64,000 bases of DNA from UBA8337 sp965662725 (GTDB lineage: Bacteria; Pseudomonadota; Alphaproteobacteria; RS24): contig CBFIIT010000002.1 of assembly GCA_965662725.1 (NCBI GenBank), forward strand, positions 90,742 through 154,741, read 5' to 3'. The notes under the pieces are model-generated. The model was not told the DNA's origin. It was given only the letters and a program-made list of their open reading frames with translations, and did no database searches. This document shows, one piece after another, positions 43,370 to 51,834 of the stretch; positions within the stretch are counted from its first letter, which is position 1; each line of letters opens with the position of its first letter. Made by a program: the position numbers and the translations under genes.

Positions 43370-45382
43370 TTATAAAGCTTCACGCGCGGCAGCGGCAATC
43401 GCTGCGGCAGTGATGCCGAAATGTTCAAATAATTGTCCGGCCGGAGCGCTGGCGCCGAAGCCATCCATGCCGATGAAAATATCCTGCGGCCGTAAATAGC
43501 GGTCCCAGCTTTGCCGAACCGCCGCTTCAACGCCAATGCGCAATGGCGTCTCGCCGAGAATATCCGCTTGCGTTGCCGGTGATTGCTGTTCAAGCAATTC
43601 CATGCACGGCACAGAAACAACGCGGGCGCCAATGCCATCATTTTCCAGCATTTCGCGCGCTTCCATAGCGATGGAAACTTCCGAGCCGGAGGCCAAAATC
43701 GTCACTTGCGGGTCACTGCCGCCGGCCGCCAATTCATAGGCACCATGCGCGCAACCATTGCGTTCTTGATAGCTGCTCAAAGCCGGCAAACCTTGACGGG
43801 TCAGGGCTAAAATGCTTGGAGCGTCCTTCAGTTTTAAAGCCAATTGCCAGCACTCAAGCGTCTCAATCGCATCCGCCGGACGGAACACATAAGTGTTCGG
43901 CATGGCGCGCAAAGCGGCCAAATGCTCAACCGGTTGATGGGTTGGGCCATCTTCGCCGAGCCCGATAGAATCATGCGTCAGCACATGAATGGTGCGTTGC
44001 TTCATCAGTGCAGACAGGCGAATGGCCGGACGTGAATAATCGGAAAACACCAGAAAAGTGCCTGAATAAGGAATAAAGCCGCCATGCAGCGTCATGCCGT
44101 TCATCGCCGCCGCCATGCCGTGTTCGCGAATGCCCCAATGAATAAATTGTCCGGCGAAATTATCCGCCGATACCGGATCTTGTTCCGGTGTTTTGGTATT
44201 GTTTGAACCGGTCAAATCAGCCGAGCCGCCAATCATTTCCGGCACATGCGGCACGATGGCTTTCAACGCTTCTTCAGAAGATTTGCGGGTCGCCCAACCG
44301 GGTTTTTCTTCGGCCAATTGCTTTTTAAAACTGTCAACCGCAGTATCCAGCCCTTGCGGCAATTCACCGGCGACAACACGCTCGAAACGATTGCGGGTTT
44401 CGGCTGATTGGCCGGCCAAACGTTCTTCCCAAGCTTTGCGGGCCGAGGCATGTGCCCGTCCGGCCATCCGCCAAGTGTCGAGCAATTCAGACGGGATTTC
44501 AAACGGCTCGGAAGACCAGCCAAGCGTGTCGCGGGTCAGGGCAATTTCATCATCGCCCAAAGGCGCGCCATGCACGCCACTTGTGCCTTGCTTATTGGGG
44601 CTGCCATAGCCGATTGTCGTTTTACAGGCAATCAGGCTCGGCTTATCGCTGTCGCGCGCTGCCGCAATGGCTTTTTCAATCGCTTCATGGTCGTGACCGT
44701 CAATGCGTATCGTGTCCCAACCGGCAGCGTCAAAGCGCATTAGCGCATCGCCGCTTTCGGCCAAATCAAGCGGTCCATCAATGGAAATACCATTATCATC
44801 ATACAGCACAATCAGCCGCGATAATTGCAAATGACCGGCAATGGAGATTGCCTCATGGCTGATGCCTTCCATCAAATCGCCGTCTGATGCCAATACATAA
44901 GTGAAATGGTCAACCAGATCATTGCCGAAACGGGCATTCATCATTCGCTCAGCCAACGCCATGCCAACGGCAGTTGAAATGCCTTGGCCCAGCGGGCCGG
45001 TGGTTGTTTCAATACCGGCTGCGTGTCCGAATTCGGGGTGGCCGGCGGTGCGGGCACCCAATTGGCGGAAATTTTTAATCTCTTCCAGGGTCATATCGGT
45101 GAAGCCGATGAGATAATGCAGCGCATATTGCAGCATCGACCCGTGACCGGCTGATAAAACAAAGCGGTCACGATCCGGCCAATTTGGCGCCAGCGGATCG
45201 ATTTTCAGAAATTTCGTGTATAAAACCGTGGCGATATCAGCTGCACCCATGGGCAGGCCCGGATGGCCCGAATTGGCAGCTTGCACCGCATCCATTGAAA
45301 GTGCGCGAATGGCGTTGGCCATATCGGTGAGTGGCATGGAAGAACCTGCGTCAGAAGACCGGTTTTCTGCGACGTCAGACAT
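43370..45382 (-). CDS. tkt: Transketolase
   Basis: Transketolase moves two-carbon ketol units in the pentose phosphate pathway with thiamine diphosphate. The 670-residue protein carries ANSGHPGLPMGAADIATVLY, the ThDP motif ASDGDLMEGISHEA, the catalytic region GIREHGMAAAMNGMTLHGG and DGPTHQPVEHLAALRAMPN. It starts at ATG 45382 with AGAGG upstream. It heads the operon with gap, pgk and fba, and is divergent from the coiled-coil/zapA genes. A promoter-like pair lies at 45446-45474. Confidence 0.96.
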   Translation of the reverse strand: MSDVAENRSSDAGSSMPLTDMANAIRALSMDAVQAANSGHPGLPMGAADIATVLYTKFLKIDPLAPNWPDRDRFVLSAGHGSMLQYALHYLIGFTDMTLEEIKNFRQLGARTAGHPEFGHAAGIETTTGPLGQGISTAVGMALAERMMNARFGNDLVDHFTYVLASDGDLMEGISHEAISIAGHLQLSRLIVLYDDNGISIDGPLDLAESGDALMRFDAAGWDTIRIDGHDHEAIEKAIAAARDSDKPSLIACKTTIGYGSPNKQGTSGVHGAPLGDDEIALTRDTLGWSSEPFEIPSELLDTWRMAGRAHASARKAWEERLAGQSAETRNRFERVVAGELPQGLDTAVDSFKKQLAEEKPGWATRKSSEEALKAIVPHVPEMIGGSADLTGSNNTKTPEQDPVSADNFAGQFIHWGIREHGMAAAMNGMTLHGGFIPYSGTFLVFSDYSRPAIRLSALMKQRTIHVLTHDSIGLGEDGPTHQPVEHLAALRAMPNTYVFRPADAIETLECWQLALKLKDAPSILALTRQGLPALSSYQERNGCAHGAYELAAGGSDPQVTILASGSEVSIAMEAREMLENDGIGARVVSVPCMELLEQQSPATQADILGETPLRIGVEAAVRQSWDRYLRPQDIFIGMDGFGASAPAGQLFEHFGITAAAIAAAAREAL

Positions 45383-45445
45383 AAAAAAACCCTCTAACCC
45401 GCTCGACCGGAATAGGCCGAACTGGGCCGTCATAATTTGCGGCGC

Positions 45446-45474
45446 ACAATGCCCCTACGACCCTGTAGAGTCAA
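45446..45474 (-). promoter_or_regulatory. Candidate promoter of tkt-gap-pgk-fba
   Basis: Read leftward, TTGACT (45474-45469) is separated by 17 bases from CATTGT (45451-45446). The -35 is good and the -10 is weak, as often in alphaproteobacteria. Sequence-based only. Confidence 0.4.
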
Positions 45475-45516
45475 TGCCAGATTCGTTTTCGCGAGTCCCG
45501 AAAGAAACACTGTCTA

Positions 45517-45546
45517 TTGACGTGAAAACGGGGGAAACTTTATGTT
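45517..45546 (+). promoter_or_regulatory. Candidate promoter of the coiled-coil/zapA genes
   Basis: TTGACG (45517-45522) and TATGTT (45541-45546) are 18 bases apart, and the coding start follows 17 bases later. It is divergent from the candidate tkt promoter. Confidence 0.45.
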
Positions 45547-45563
45547 GAGGGAAGAGGTGTCAT

Positions 45564-45830
45564 ATGCAGAAAATCACCCCCGCCTTGGAGCGCCTGATGC
45601 AAGCCGTCGACCGACTTGCTGCCGACCATGCACGATTGGCCGATGCCGGTCGCGATGTTATCGGTAAATTGGCCGAATTGGAGGCGTTGAACGTCGAATG
45701 CGCACATTTGCGTAGCGAAGTCTCGACTTTGAAGAAAAAGAACCAGCAATTGGAAAGCAGCCAACAGCGCGCCGCGCAACAAGTTGAAAAAGCGATGCGG
45801 CAAATTGATGATGTATTGGGAGACGGATAA
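45564..45830 (+). CDS. Small coiled-coil protein upstream of zapA (DUF4164-like)
   Basis: The 88-residue protein is predicted to be almost entirely alpha-helical coiled coil (ALERLMQAVDRLAADHARL, LRSEVSTLKKKNQQLESSQQ). It has no signal peptide and no catalytic motif. Its stop overlaps the zapA start by one base (TAATG), so the two are probably made together. A helper role in Z-ring bundling is a reasonable guess from position only. AGAGG precedes the ATG. Confidence 0.75.
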   Translation: MQKITPALERLMQAVDRLAADHARLADAGRDVIGKLAELEALNVECAHLRSEVSTLKKKNQQLESSQQRAAQQVEKAMRQIDDVLGDG

Positions 45831-46210
45831 TGGCCGAAATGACCGTATCGATTAATTCACGGCCTTTCCAAATCGTCTGCCGCGACGGCGAGGAAGCGCA
45901 AGTCAAACAATTGGCGGATGACTTGGCGGCCCGCGTGGCAGCGATAAAAAAAGGCAATGAGAAGGCCGGTGACAGCCATTTATTGGTACTGGCCGGATTG
46001 ATGTTGAGCAGCGAGTTGCGCGATTTAAAGCGCGAGCTGGATGAAATGAAACTGGAAATGGTGCGCGCAGGAACATCGCGCGAAGAATTGGCCGGACGGG
46101 TCGGCGATATGGAAAGCTCGTTGGAAAAAGCCCTGAACGGTGCTGCCGAACGGATTGAAAATCTATTGGCCGCGGCGGAGGCTGACACACAATCTGAACC
46201 GGCAGGGTGA
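45830..46210 (+). CDS. zapA: Cell division protein ZapA
   Basis: ZapA binds and bundles FtsZ filaments. The 126-residue protein has the ZapA N-terminal beta-hairpin (MTVSINSRPFQIVCRDGEE), the helix VKQLADDLAARVAAIKKG and a C-terminal coiled coil used for dimerisation. It is immediately followed by the 6S RNA gene, and then by the 5-FCL gene, the classic zapA-ssrS-ygfA arrangement. The candidate 6S promoter overlaps its stop codon. Confidence 0.9.
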   Translation: MAEMTVSINSRPFQIVCRDGEEAQVKQLADDLAARVAAIKKGNEKAGDSHLLVLAGLMLSSELRDLKRELDEMKLEMVRAGTSREELAGRVGDMESSLEKALNGAAERIENLLAAAEADTQSEPAG

Positions 46211-46239
46211 CGCGCGCCCGTAAGGTCGCTATACAAGTC

Positions 46240-46398
46240 TTAGGAACTGCCCGACGCGACGACTGCTTATTACGCTCGGGGCCTTACGATCCTTTAGGGA
46301 ACTGTCACTGAGGCGGGCCGAGGCCTGCTCCATACGGTGCCCACCTACTTATGTAGGTCTCCGAGGATTCCGCAGAAACCGGTTGTGGCGGTTCCAAC
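46240..46398 (+). ncRNA. ssrS: 6S RNA (SsrS)
   Basis: 6S RNA mimics an open promoter and sequesters sigma-70 RNA polymerase. The gap between zapA and the 5-FCL gene folds into a 6S-like rod. The closing stem is 46243-46251 with 46387-46395 (one G-U), continued by 46252-46255 with 46382-46385. Further pairings are 46262-46265 with 46372-46375, and 46275-46281 with 46359-46365. A small hairpin ACCTAC-TTAT-GTAGGT lies at 46343-46358 and an apical stem-loop at about 46310-46330. GTGACG (46207-46212), 17 bases, then TATACA (46230-46235) would start transcription near 46242, agreeing with the fold. The ends are approximate. Confidence 0.75.
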
Positions 46399-46413
46399 CG
46401 ATTAAGGACAGGC

Positions 46414-46989
46414 ATGACAGGCTCGCAAGAGAAAGAAATTTTGCGCCGTACCATGATGGCGGCCCGCAAACAGCATTTTGCCACCCATGGCGCAGCCGAG
46501 GCGCAAGCCGTGGCAGCGCTGGCGGAGACGCAAGTGACGTTGAACGGCAAAATTACCGCCGCCTATTTGCCAATGGGGGGCGAGCTGGACCCGCTGCCGC
46601 TTTTGGATGTATTGCGCAAAAAGGGTCATGAAATTTGCCTGCCCGTCTGTGTTGATGATGACGCGCCGTTGATTTTCCGGCGCTATAAAAAGCAGAGTGG
46701 TTTGCTGCCCGATGCAATGGGCATTTCTGCTCCGCGTGCCACCGCGCAAACCGTGACGCCGGATATTGTGCTTTTGCCATTGCTGGCTTTTGACGCTGAC
46801 GGCAATCGTTTGGGACGCGGCGGTGGTTTTTATGACCGCACTTTGGCGAAACTGCGCGAGGCGGGTGACACGCAATTTATCGGACTGGCCTTTGATATGC
46901 AGAAGGTTGACAAATCTCCGGTCGCGCCGCATGACGAAGCCTTGCATGGTGTTTTGACGCCGACGCAATTTATTGAGTTTAAAAAGTAG
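46414..46989 (+). CDS. ygfA: 5-formyltetrahydrofolate cyclo-ligase
   Basis: This ATP-dependent enzyme recycles 5-formyl-THF to 5,10-methenyl-THF. The 191-residue protein has the N-terminal EILRRTMMAARK, the substrate-binding YLPMGGELDPLPLLD and the C-terminal signature LLPLLAFDADGNRLGRGGG, with FYDRTLA after it. It follows 6S RNA by about 15 bases with AAGGA upstream. In many proteobacteria it is transcribed together with 6S RNA. The ymdB-like gene follows after 13 bases. Confidence 0.94.
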   Translation: MTGSQEKEILRRTMMAARKQHFATHGAAEAQAVAALAETQVTLNGKITAAYLPMGGELDPLPLLDVLRKKGHEICLPVCVDDDAPLIFRRYKKQSGLLPDAMGISAPRATAQTVTPDIVLLPLLAFDADGNRLGRGGGFYDRTLAKLREAGDTQFIGLAFDMQKVDKSPVAPHDEALHGVLTPTQFIEFKK

Positions 46990-47002
46990 AACGGGACCGG
47001 CA

Positions 47003-47815
47003 ATGCGATTGCTTTTTCTAGGAGATGTGGTTGGCCGTGCAGCGCGCGAAGCGGTGATGCGGCAAGTGCCTGTATGGCGCAGCCAATATGAAATTGATTT
47101 TGTTGTGGTCAATGGCGAAAATGCAGCCGGCGGTTTCGGCATTACGCCTGATATTGCCGACGGGTTTTTCGACGCCGGTGTGGATGTGGTTTCGACCGGC
47201 AATCATGTTTGGGACCAGCAAAATATCCAAGGCTATATTGCTGAAGAAAGCCGTTTGCTGAGGCCGGTTAATTTCCCCCCAGGCACACCCGGGCGCGGGG
47301 CCAATTTATATGAGGTTGGCGATAAGCGCGTGCTTGTGGTCAATGCGATGGGCCAGCTTTTCATGGAAAGCTTGGATGACCCGTTTGCCGCGGTTGATGA
47401 ACAGCTTGCGGCCTGTCCTTTGGGTGAAGCGGCGGATGCGATTATTGTTGATATGCATTGCGAAGCGACCAGTGAGAAAATGGCCATGGGGCATTTTTGC
47501 GATGGCCGCGCCAGTCTGGTGGTCGGCACGCATACGCATATTCCGACAGCCGATGCGCAAATTTTACCCGGCGGCACAGCCTATCAAACCGATGCCGGCA
47601 TGTGTGGCGATTATGACAGCGTTATCGGCATGGAAAAAGAAGAGCCGGTCAATCGCTTTGTCACCAAATTACGCGGCGGGCGCTTTGGCGCGGCGCAAGG
47701 CACACCGACCGTATGCGGCGTGATGGTGGAAACCGATAATGCGACCGGTCAAGCGGTCGCCATTCATCCGATGCGGGCCGGTGGTAGGCTTTCCACTGCC
47801 GCACCGAATCTGTAA
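47003..47815 (+). CDS. YmdB-family metallophosphoesterase
   Basis: This is a calcineurin-like phosphoesterase of the YmdB/TIGR00282 group; the B. subtilis member is a cyclic-nucleotide phosphodiesterase. The 270-residue protein shows metal-binding LFLGDVVGRAAREAV, NGENAAGGFGITPD, STGNHVWDQQ, VDMHCEATSEKMAMG and VGTHTHIPTADAQIL. All the expected Asp, Glu, Asn and His ligands are present. I set the start at ATG 47003 because the conserved strand begins at MRLLFLGD. Its physiological substrate here is unknown. Confidence 0.9.
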   Translation: MRLLFLGDVVGRAAREAVMRQVPVWRSQYEIDFVVVNGENAAGGFGITPDIADGFFDAGVDVVSTGNHVWDQQNIQGYIAEESRLLRPVNFPPGTPGRGANLYEVGDKRVLVVNAMGQLFMESLDDPFAAVDEQLAACPLGEAADAIIVDMHCEATSEKMAMGHFCDGRASLVVGTHTHIPTADAQILPGGTAYQTDAGMCGDYDSVIGMEKEEPVNRFVTKLRGGRFGAAQGTPTVCGVMVETDNATGQAVAIHPMRAGGRLSTAAPNL

Positions 47816-47850
47816 TTTATAAGTGAAGATATTTTTTCGGGAGCAAGCCG

Positions 47851-48597
47851 ATGGCAGGCCATTCCAAGTTTAAAAACATCCAACACCGCAAAGGCGCGCA
47901 AGATAAAAAACGCGCCAAGATTTTTGCCCGTCTGACCAAAGAGATTATGGTGGCGGCAAAAATGGGCATGCCCGACCCTGACGCCAATCCACGTTTGCGC
48001 ACAGCCGTTTTGGCGGCGCGGGCGCAAAATATGCCAAAGGATAATATTGAGCGTGCGATTAAAAAGAGTTCTGATGATGGTGACGCCAATTATGAAGAAG
48101 TGCGTTATGAGGGCTTCGGTCCGGCCGGTATCGGCATTATTGTTGAGACGCTGACCGATAATCGCAATCGTACGGCGGCAGAAGTGCGCTCTACTTTTTC
48201 CAAAAATGGCGGTAATTTGGGCGAGACCGGTTCGGTCTCTTTTATGTTTGACCGTGTTGGCGCGATTGAGTTTGAAGCCGATGTGGCGGATGCCGAAGCG
48301 GCGTTTGAAGCGGCCATTGAAGCCGGTGCCGATGATGTTGACAGTTCCGATACCGGCCATGAAATTATTTGTCCATCCGATGAATTGCACAATGTCGTGA
48401 CTGCGTTGCAGGGTTCTTTAGGAGAGCCGCGTTCCGCCAGTATTATTTGGCGCGCACAAAATGATATTGCCGTAGACGGCGAAGCAGCCGAAAAAGTATT
48501 AAAGCTGGTCGAAGCGTTGGACGATGTGGACGATGTCCAAAACGTCTATGCTAATTTCGATATTTCGGAAGAGGTGCTGGAACAGCTGTCGGCCTAG
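47851..48597 (+). CDS. yebC: YebC/PmpR family protein
   Basis: YebC-type proteins are annotated as transcriptional regulators, and more recently some have been linked to translation of difficult motifs. The 248-residue protein matches along its whole length: MAGHSKFKNIQHRKGAQDKK, YEGFGPAGIGIIVETLTDN, FMFDRVGAIEF and the C-terminal LVEALDDVDDVQNVYANFD. CGGGAG precedes the ATG. It lies just upstream of ruvCAB, a widely conserved neighbourhood. Confidence 0.95.
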   Translation: MAGHSKFKNIQHRKGAQDKKRAKIFARLTKEIMVAAKMGMPDPDANPRLRTAVLAARAQNMPKDNIERAIKKSSDDGDANYEEVRYEGFGPAGIGIIVETLTDNRNRTAAEVRSTFSKNGGNLGETGSVSFMFDRVGAIEFEADVADAEAAFEAAIEAGADDVDSSDTGHEIICPSDELHNVVTALQGSLGEPRSASIIWRAQNDIAVDGEAAEKVLKLVEALDDVDDVQNVYANFDISEEVLEQLSA

Positions 48598-48618
48598 AGG
48601 CAGAAATAAGGACAGGTT

Positions 48619-49158
48619 TTGAGCGATACCACACAACGCCTTATCGGTTTGGATCCGGGGCTTCGGTTCACCGGCTGGGGCGTGATTGATATGCGCGGTA
48701 CCAAACTCACACATATAGCCAATGGCGCGGTGCGCTCTGATGCCAAAAAATCTTTGGCCGAGAGACTGGTAGAATTGGAAACCGGTTTGGAAGAAGTGTT
48801 TGACGGCTATGCGCCTGATTGCGCGGCGGTAGAACAAACTTTTGTCAATCGTGATGGCGCGGCGACATTGAAATTGGGGCAAGCGCGGGCGGTTTGTTTG
48901 CTGGTGCCGGCGCGGCGCAAAATTGCGGTCAATGAATATGCGCCAAACTTTATCAAGCGCAGCGTCACCGGTTCCGGCCATGCCGATAAAAACCAAATAA
49001 AAACCATGGTGCAAATGTTATTGCCGCAGGCCGAGATTGCCAATGAGCATGCCGCCGATGCGCTGGCGATTGCCATTACCTTGTCGCATGCGGGTGATTT
49101 CGGCGGCAAAATGCAAGCCGCCATTGCGCGCGCCGAAGCAAAAGGGGCGGTGTTATGA
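48619..49158 (+). CDS. ruvC: Holliday junction endonuclease RuvC
   Basis: RuvC cuts Holliday junctions symmetrically with RuvAB. The 179-residue RNase H-fold nuclease has the catalytic acids in LIGLDPGLRFTGWG, AAVEQTFVNRD and NEHAADALAIAI. Translation starts at an unusual TTG (48619), with AGGA eight bases upstream and no ATG near. The stop overlaps the ruvA start as ATGA. The three ruv genes form one tightly packed operon. Confidence 0.95.
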   Translation: MSDTTQRLIGLDPGLRFTGWGVIDMRGTKLTHIANGAVRSDAKKSLAERLVELETGLEEVFDGYAPDCAAVEQTFVNRDGAATLKLGQARAVCLLVPARRKIAVNEYAPNFIKRSVTGSGHADKNQIKTMVQMLLPQAEIANEHAADALAIAITLSHAGDFGGKMQAAIARAEAKGAVL

Positions 49159-49748
49159 TCGGCCGGTTGCGCGGACGCGTCGATGGGCGCGGTGAAAATT
49201 GGGTGCTGATTGATGTCGGCGGCGTCGGCTATATGGTCGAAGGTTCGCCGCGCATGATGGAAGATTTGCCGGCCGATGGCGAAGCGGTCAGTCTGGCGAT
49301 TGAGACCTATGTCCGCGAAGACCAATTGCGGCTGTTCGGCTTTCTAAACGAAGACGATAGAAGCTGGTTCCGCTTGCTGATGGGTGTACAGGGCGTCGGT
49401 GCAAAAGTTGCCTTGGCCATTCAAGGGGTTTTATCGGCGGCCGATTTGGCGGCGGCCGTGGCGGCAGAAGATAAAGCCATGGTGTCACGCGCGCCCGGTG
49501 TCGGGCCAAAAGTCGCGCAACGTATTGTGCAAGAATTAAAAGATAAAGTGCCGGAAGCGCAGTTCAGTGTCGCGGCTTCGGCCGGTGAAACGGGCGGGCA
49601 GGCAATGAATGAAGCGATGTCGGCACTGACCAATCTCGGCTATCCGCGCGCGCAGGCCAATCAGGCTTTGCTGGCGGCGCGAGGCAAAGTTGAAGATGCT
49701 GACAGCGTTGAGGCGCTCATCAAGCAGGCCTTGAAAGAGCTTGTTTGA
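49155..49748 (+). CDS. ruvA: Holliday junction DNA helicase subunit RuvA
   Basis: RuvA binds the four-way junction and loads RuvB. The 197-residue protein has the N-terminal OB domain (MIGRLRGRVDGRGENWVLI), two helix-hairpin-helix motifs (LMGVQGVGAKVALAI, APGVGPKVAQRIVQEL) and the C-terminal RuvB-binding domain (ALTNLGYPRAQANQAL). It overlaps ruvC by 4 bases and ruvB by 1 base. Confidence 0.96.
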   Translation: MIGRLRGRVDGRGENWVLIDVGGVGYMVEGSPRMMEDLPADGEAVSLAIETYVREDQLRLFGFLNEDDRSWFRLLMGVQGVGAKVALAIQGVLSAADLAAAVAAEDKAMVSRAPGVGPKVAQRIVQELKDKVPEAQFSVAASAGETGGQAMNEAMSALTNLGYPRAQANQALLAARGKVEDADSVEALIKQALKELV

Positions 49749-50776
49749 TGTCTGACCGATTGATTGACCAAGAAGTGCAATCCGAAGATGTCGATGCCGC
49801 CATGCGTCCCAAAACGCTGGAAGATTTTGTCGGCCAGAAAAAAGGCCGCGAAAACTTATCCGTCTTTATAACGGCAGCCAAGCAACGCGGCGATGCGCTG
49901 GACCATGTTTTATTGGCCGGGCCGCCGGGGCTTGGCAAAACCACTTTGGCGCAAATTGTGGCGCGAGAATTGGGCACGGGATTTCGGTCCACTTCCGGGC
50001 CGGTAATTTCAAAAGCCGGTGATTTGGCGGCGCTTTTAACCAATCTTGAACCGCATGATGTTTTGTTCATCGACGAAATTCACCGCCTCAGTCCGGCGGT
50101 TGAGGAAGTTTTATATCCGGCGATGGAAGATTTTGAGCTGGATTTAATCATCGGTGAAGGGCCGGCAGCGCGCTCGGTAAAAATTGATTTACCGCCTTTT
50201 ACTCTGGTCGGCGCGACCACCCGTTCCGGCCTTTTGACGACGCCTTTGCGCGACCGCTTCGGCATACCGATTTATCTCGGATTTTATACGCATGATGAGT
50301 TGGAATATATTATTCGCCGCAATGCCGGTTTAATGGGGCTGGCGATTAGTGATGATGGAGCGGCCGAAATAGCTTCGCGCGCGCGCGGCACGCCGCGTGT
50401 TGCCGGTCGGCTTTTGCGCCGTGTGCGTGACTTCGCCAATGTTGAAGGTGTGGATGAGATTGACGCCGAATTGGCCGATGCCGCTTTAGGGCGTTTGGAG
50501 GTTGATAAAAAAGGGCTGGACGGTCTCGACCGACGCTATTTGAAAGTTGTCGCCGAGAAATTCCTTGGCGGGCCTGTCGGTATTGAAACGCTGGCCGCCG
50601 CTTTGGGTGAACCGCGCGATGCGCTGGAAGATATTGTTGAGCCGTTTCTTATCCAGCTTGGTTTTGTCAATCGCACGCCGCGTGGGCGCGTGTTAATGCC
50701 GGCGGCATTTGAGCATCTGGGATTGGATATACCAAAAAGCGCGACCCAAGCCGCAAGTGATTTGTTTGATGGATGA
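49748..50776 (+). CDS. ruvB: Holliday junction DNA helicase subunit RuvB
   Basis: RuvB is the AAA+ motor that drives branch migration. The 342-residue protein has Walker A (LLAGPPGLGKTTLAQIVA), Walker B (FIDEIHRLSP), sensor and arginine-finger region (TPLRDRFGIP) and the C-terminal winged helix (GFVNRTPRGRVL). The ATG at 49748 overlaps the ruvA stop (TGATG). A TTG one codon earlier is less likely. The C-terminus is complete. Confidence 0.97.
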   Translation: MSDRLIDQEVQSEDVDAAMRPKTLEDFVGQKKGRENLSVFITAAKQRGDALDHVLLAGPPGLGKTTLAQIVARELGTGFRSTSGPVISKAGDLAALLTNLEPHDVLFIDEIHRLSPAVEEVLYPAMEDFELDLIIGEGPAARSVKIDLPPFTLVGATTRSGLLTTPLRDRFGIPIYLGFYTHDELEYIIRRNAGLMGLAISDDGAAEIASRARGTPRVAGRLLRRVRDFANVEGVDEIDAELADAALGRLEVDKKGLDGLDRRYLKVVAEKFLGGPVGIETLAAALGEPRDALEDIVEPFLIQLGFVNRTPRGRVLMPAAFEHLGLDIPKSATQAASDLFDG

Positions 50777-50851
50777 GTTTTTGGGTTGACTTTATGAGAT
50801 AAAAAACGAGAGATTAGTCGTGTAACAACAATAACAAAGAGGGGTAAACCC

Positions 50852-51163
50852 ATGAAACATCTTGTTCTTACTGTTTTTTTGGTATTTTTCGTCGCGGCAT
50901 GCAATTCACCCGTGGCCATAGGCTCTGTATCGACGCTTGCAAAAGACGGAACGCTAGTTTCCGCAAAGAAAGCGACGGTAAGGAACAAACGATTTAGCGA
51001 AGCTGCTGCAATCAAAACATTGAAAGAGGCGATGGCAAAAGAGTGCGGCGGAAGTTCTTACAAAATCATTTCGTTAGAAACTGATTATACAACCTATGCC
51101 AAGGCAATGAAGAGTGGCGACCAAGCAGGCTGGGGCGGAGAGATTAAATTTACCTGCAGCTAG
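50852..51163 (+). CDS. Small lipoprotein of unknown function
   Basis: I do not recognise this 103-residue protein. It has a lipoprotein signal peptide ending in the lipobox FFVAAC (Cys17), a basic middle region and a helical, Lys-rich stretch (EAAAIKTLKEAMAKECGG), and two further cysteines (ECGG and the penultimate Cys) that could pair. The gene is A+T richer than its neighbours, and AGAGGGG precedes the ATG. It lies between ruvB and a leftward lipoprotein gene, and may be lineage specific. Confidence 0.7.
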   Translation: MKHLVLTVFLVFFVAACNSPVAIGSVSTLAKDGTLVSAKKATVRNKRFSEAAAIKTLKEAMAKECGGSSYKIISLETDYTTYAKAMKSGDQAGWGGEIKFTCS

Positions 51164-51171
51164 ATTAGCGG

Positions 51172-51702
51172 CTATTTCTTGCACAGTGAATTATAAATCA
51201 CCGACCATTCTTCAATATTGGTGCGGTTAAATTCTACCTGCTTGGCGGCATATTTAATCCGGTCTTCCGGCAAATCCGGCAGCGGCAAAGGCACGGCATT
51301 ATCGACGGTTTTATAGAGATTTGACGTAAATGCCTTCCACAGCTTACTGCCGGTGTTGCCAAGACTGTTTTTGCGCACAAACCGTTTATTGGCTTTGAAC
51401 AGTGCCCAACTTTGGGCAATCTCTTGCTTGGCTTGCCAGCAAATTTGCGCCGTCGGCATTGTCTTATAACGCTTGCGGGCCGTTTTAATGGCTTTTTCAT
51501 ATTCATCTTCGCCAATCAAGCCGCCGGTAGCCACGGCAGCTTGTCTGCTGACTTTTTGCTGGGTTGATTTAGTGGTGTTTACGACCTTTTCTTTTGTGCT
51601 GGAAAAGCCCGATGCGACTTTGCCACGTGCTTGATTAACTGACTCACAACCGGCCAAGCCACCAATAGCAAAGGCAATGAGAAGAACTTTCACCTGTTTC
51701 AT
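51172..51702 (-). CDS. Predicted lipoprotein of unknown function
   Basis: I do not recognise a family for this 176-residue protein. The signal peptide ends in the lipobox GGLAGC (Cys19). A Lys/Thr/Gln-rich region follows (about 28-55), then a helical domain with paired cysteines (AQICWQAKQ and the C-terminal SLCKK). It is convergent with the small lipoprotein gene, with 8 bases between stops, and divergent from ybgC. The signal peptide and codon pattern support a real gene, but its role is unknown. Confidence 0.7.
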   Translation of the reverse strand: MKQVKVLLIAFAIGGLAGCESVNQARGKVASGFSSTKEKVVNTTKSTQQKVSRQAAVATGGLIGEDEYEKAIKTARKRYKTMPTAQICWQAKQEIAQSWALFKANKRFVRKNSLGNTGSKLWKAFTSNLYKTVDNAVPLPLPDLPEDRIKYAAKQVEFNRTNIEEWSVIYNSLCKK

Positions 51703-51834
51703 AACGCAACCTCAGAGTTTACTGATGAAACGGTATCATAAAGTTTGAAAAAGAAAACAGATGAAATCAAATGCGGCGCATTTATAGTTCGATTTGTGCT
51801 TTATCAGCTTTTTCAGGGGGGCGCGGGGTCGGAT

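Noticed and set aside
40084..45382. A Calvin cycle (cbb) operon
   Set aside because: tkt-gap-pgk-fba resembles part of cbb clusters, but no Rubisco, phosphoribulokinase or CbbR gene is present; general central metabolism is enough.
46211..46413. Treating the zapA/5-FCL gap as only a terminator or leader
   Set aside because: There is no T run after the stems, and the long-range pairings plus the location fit 6S RNA better.
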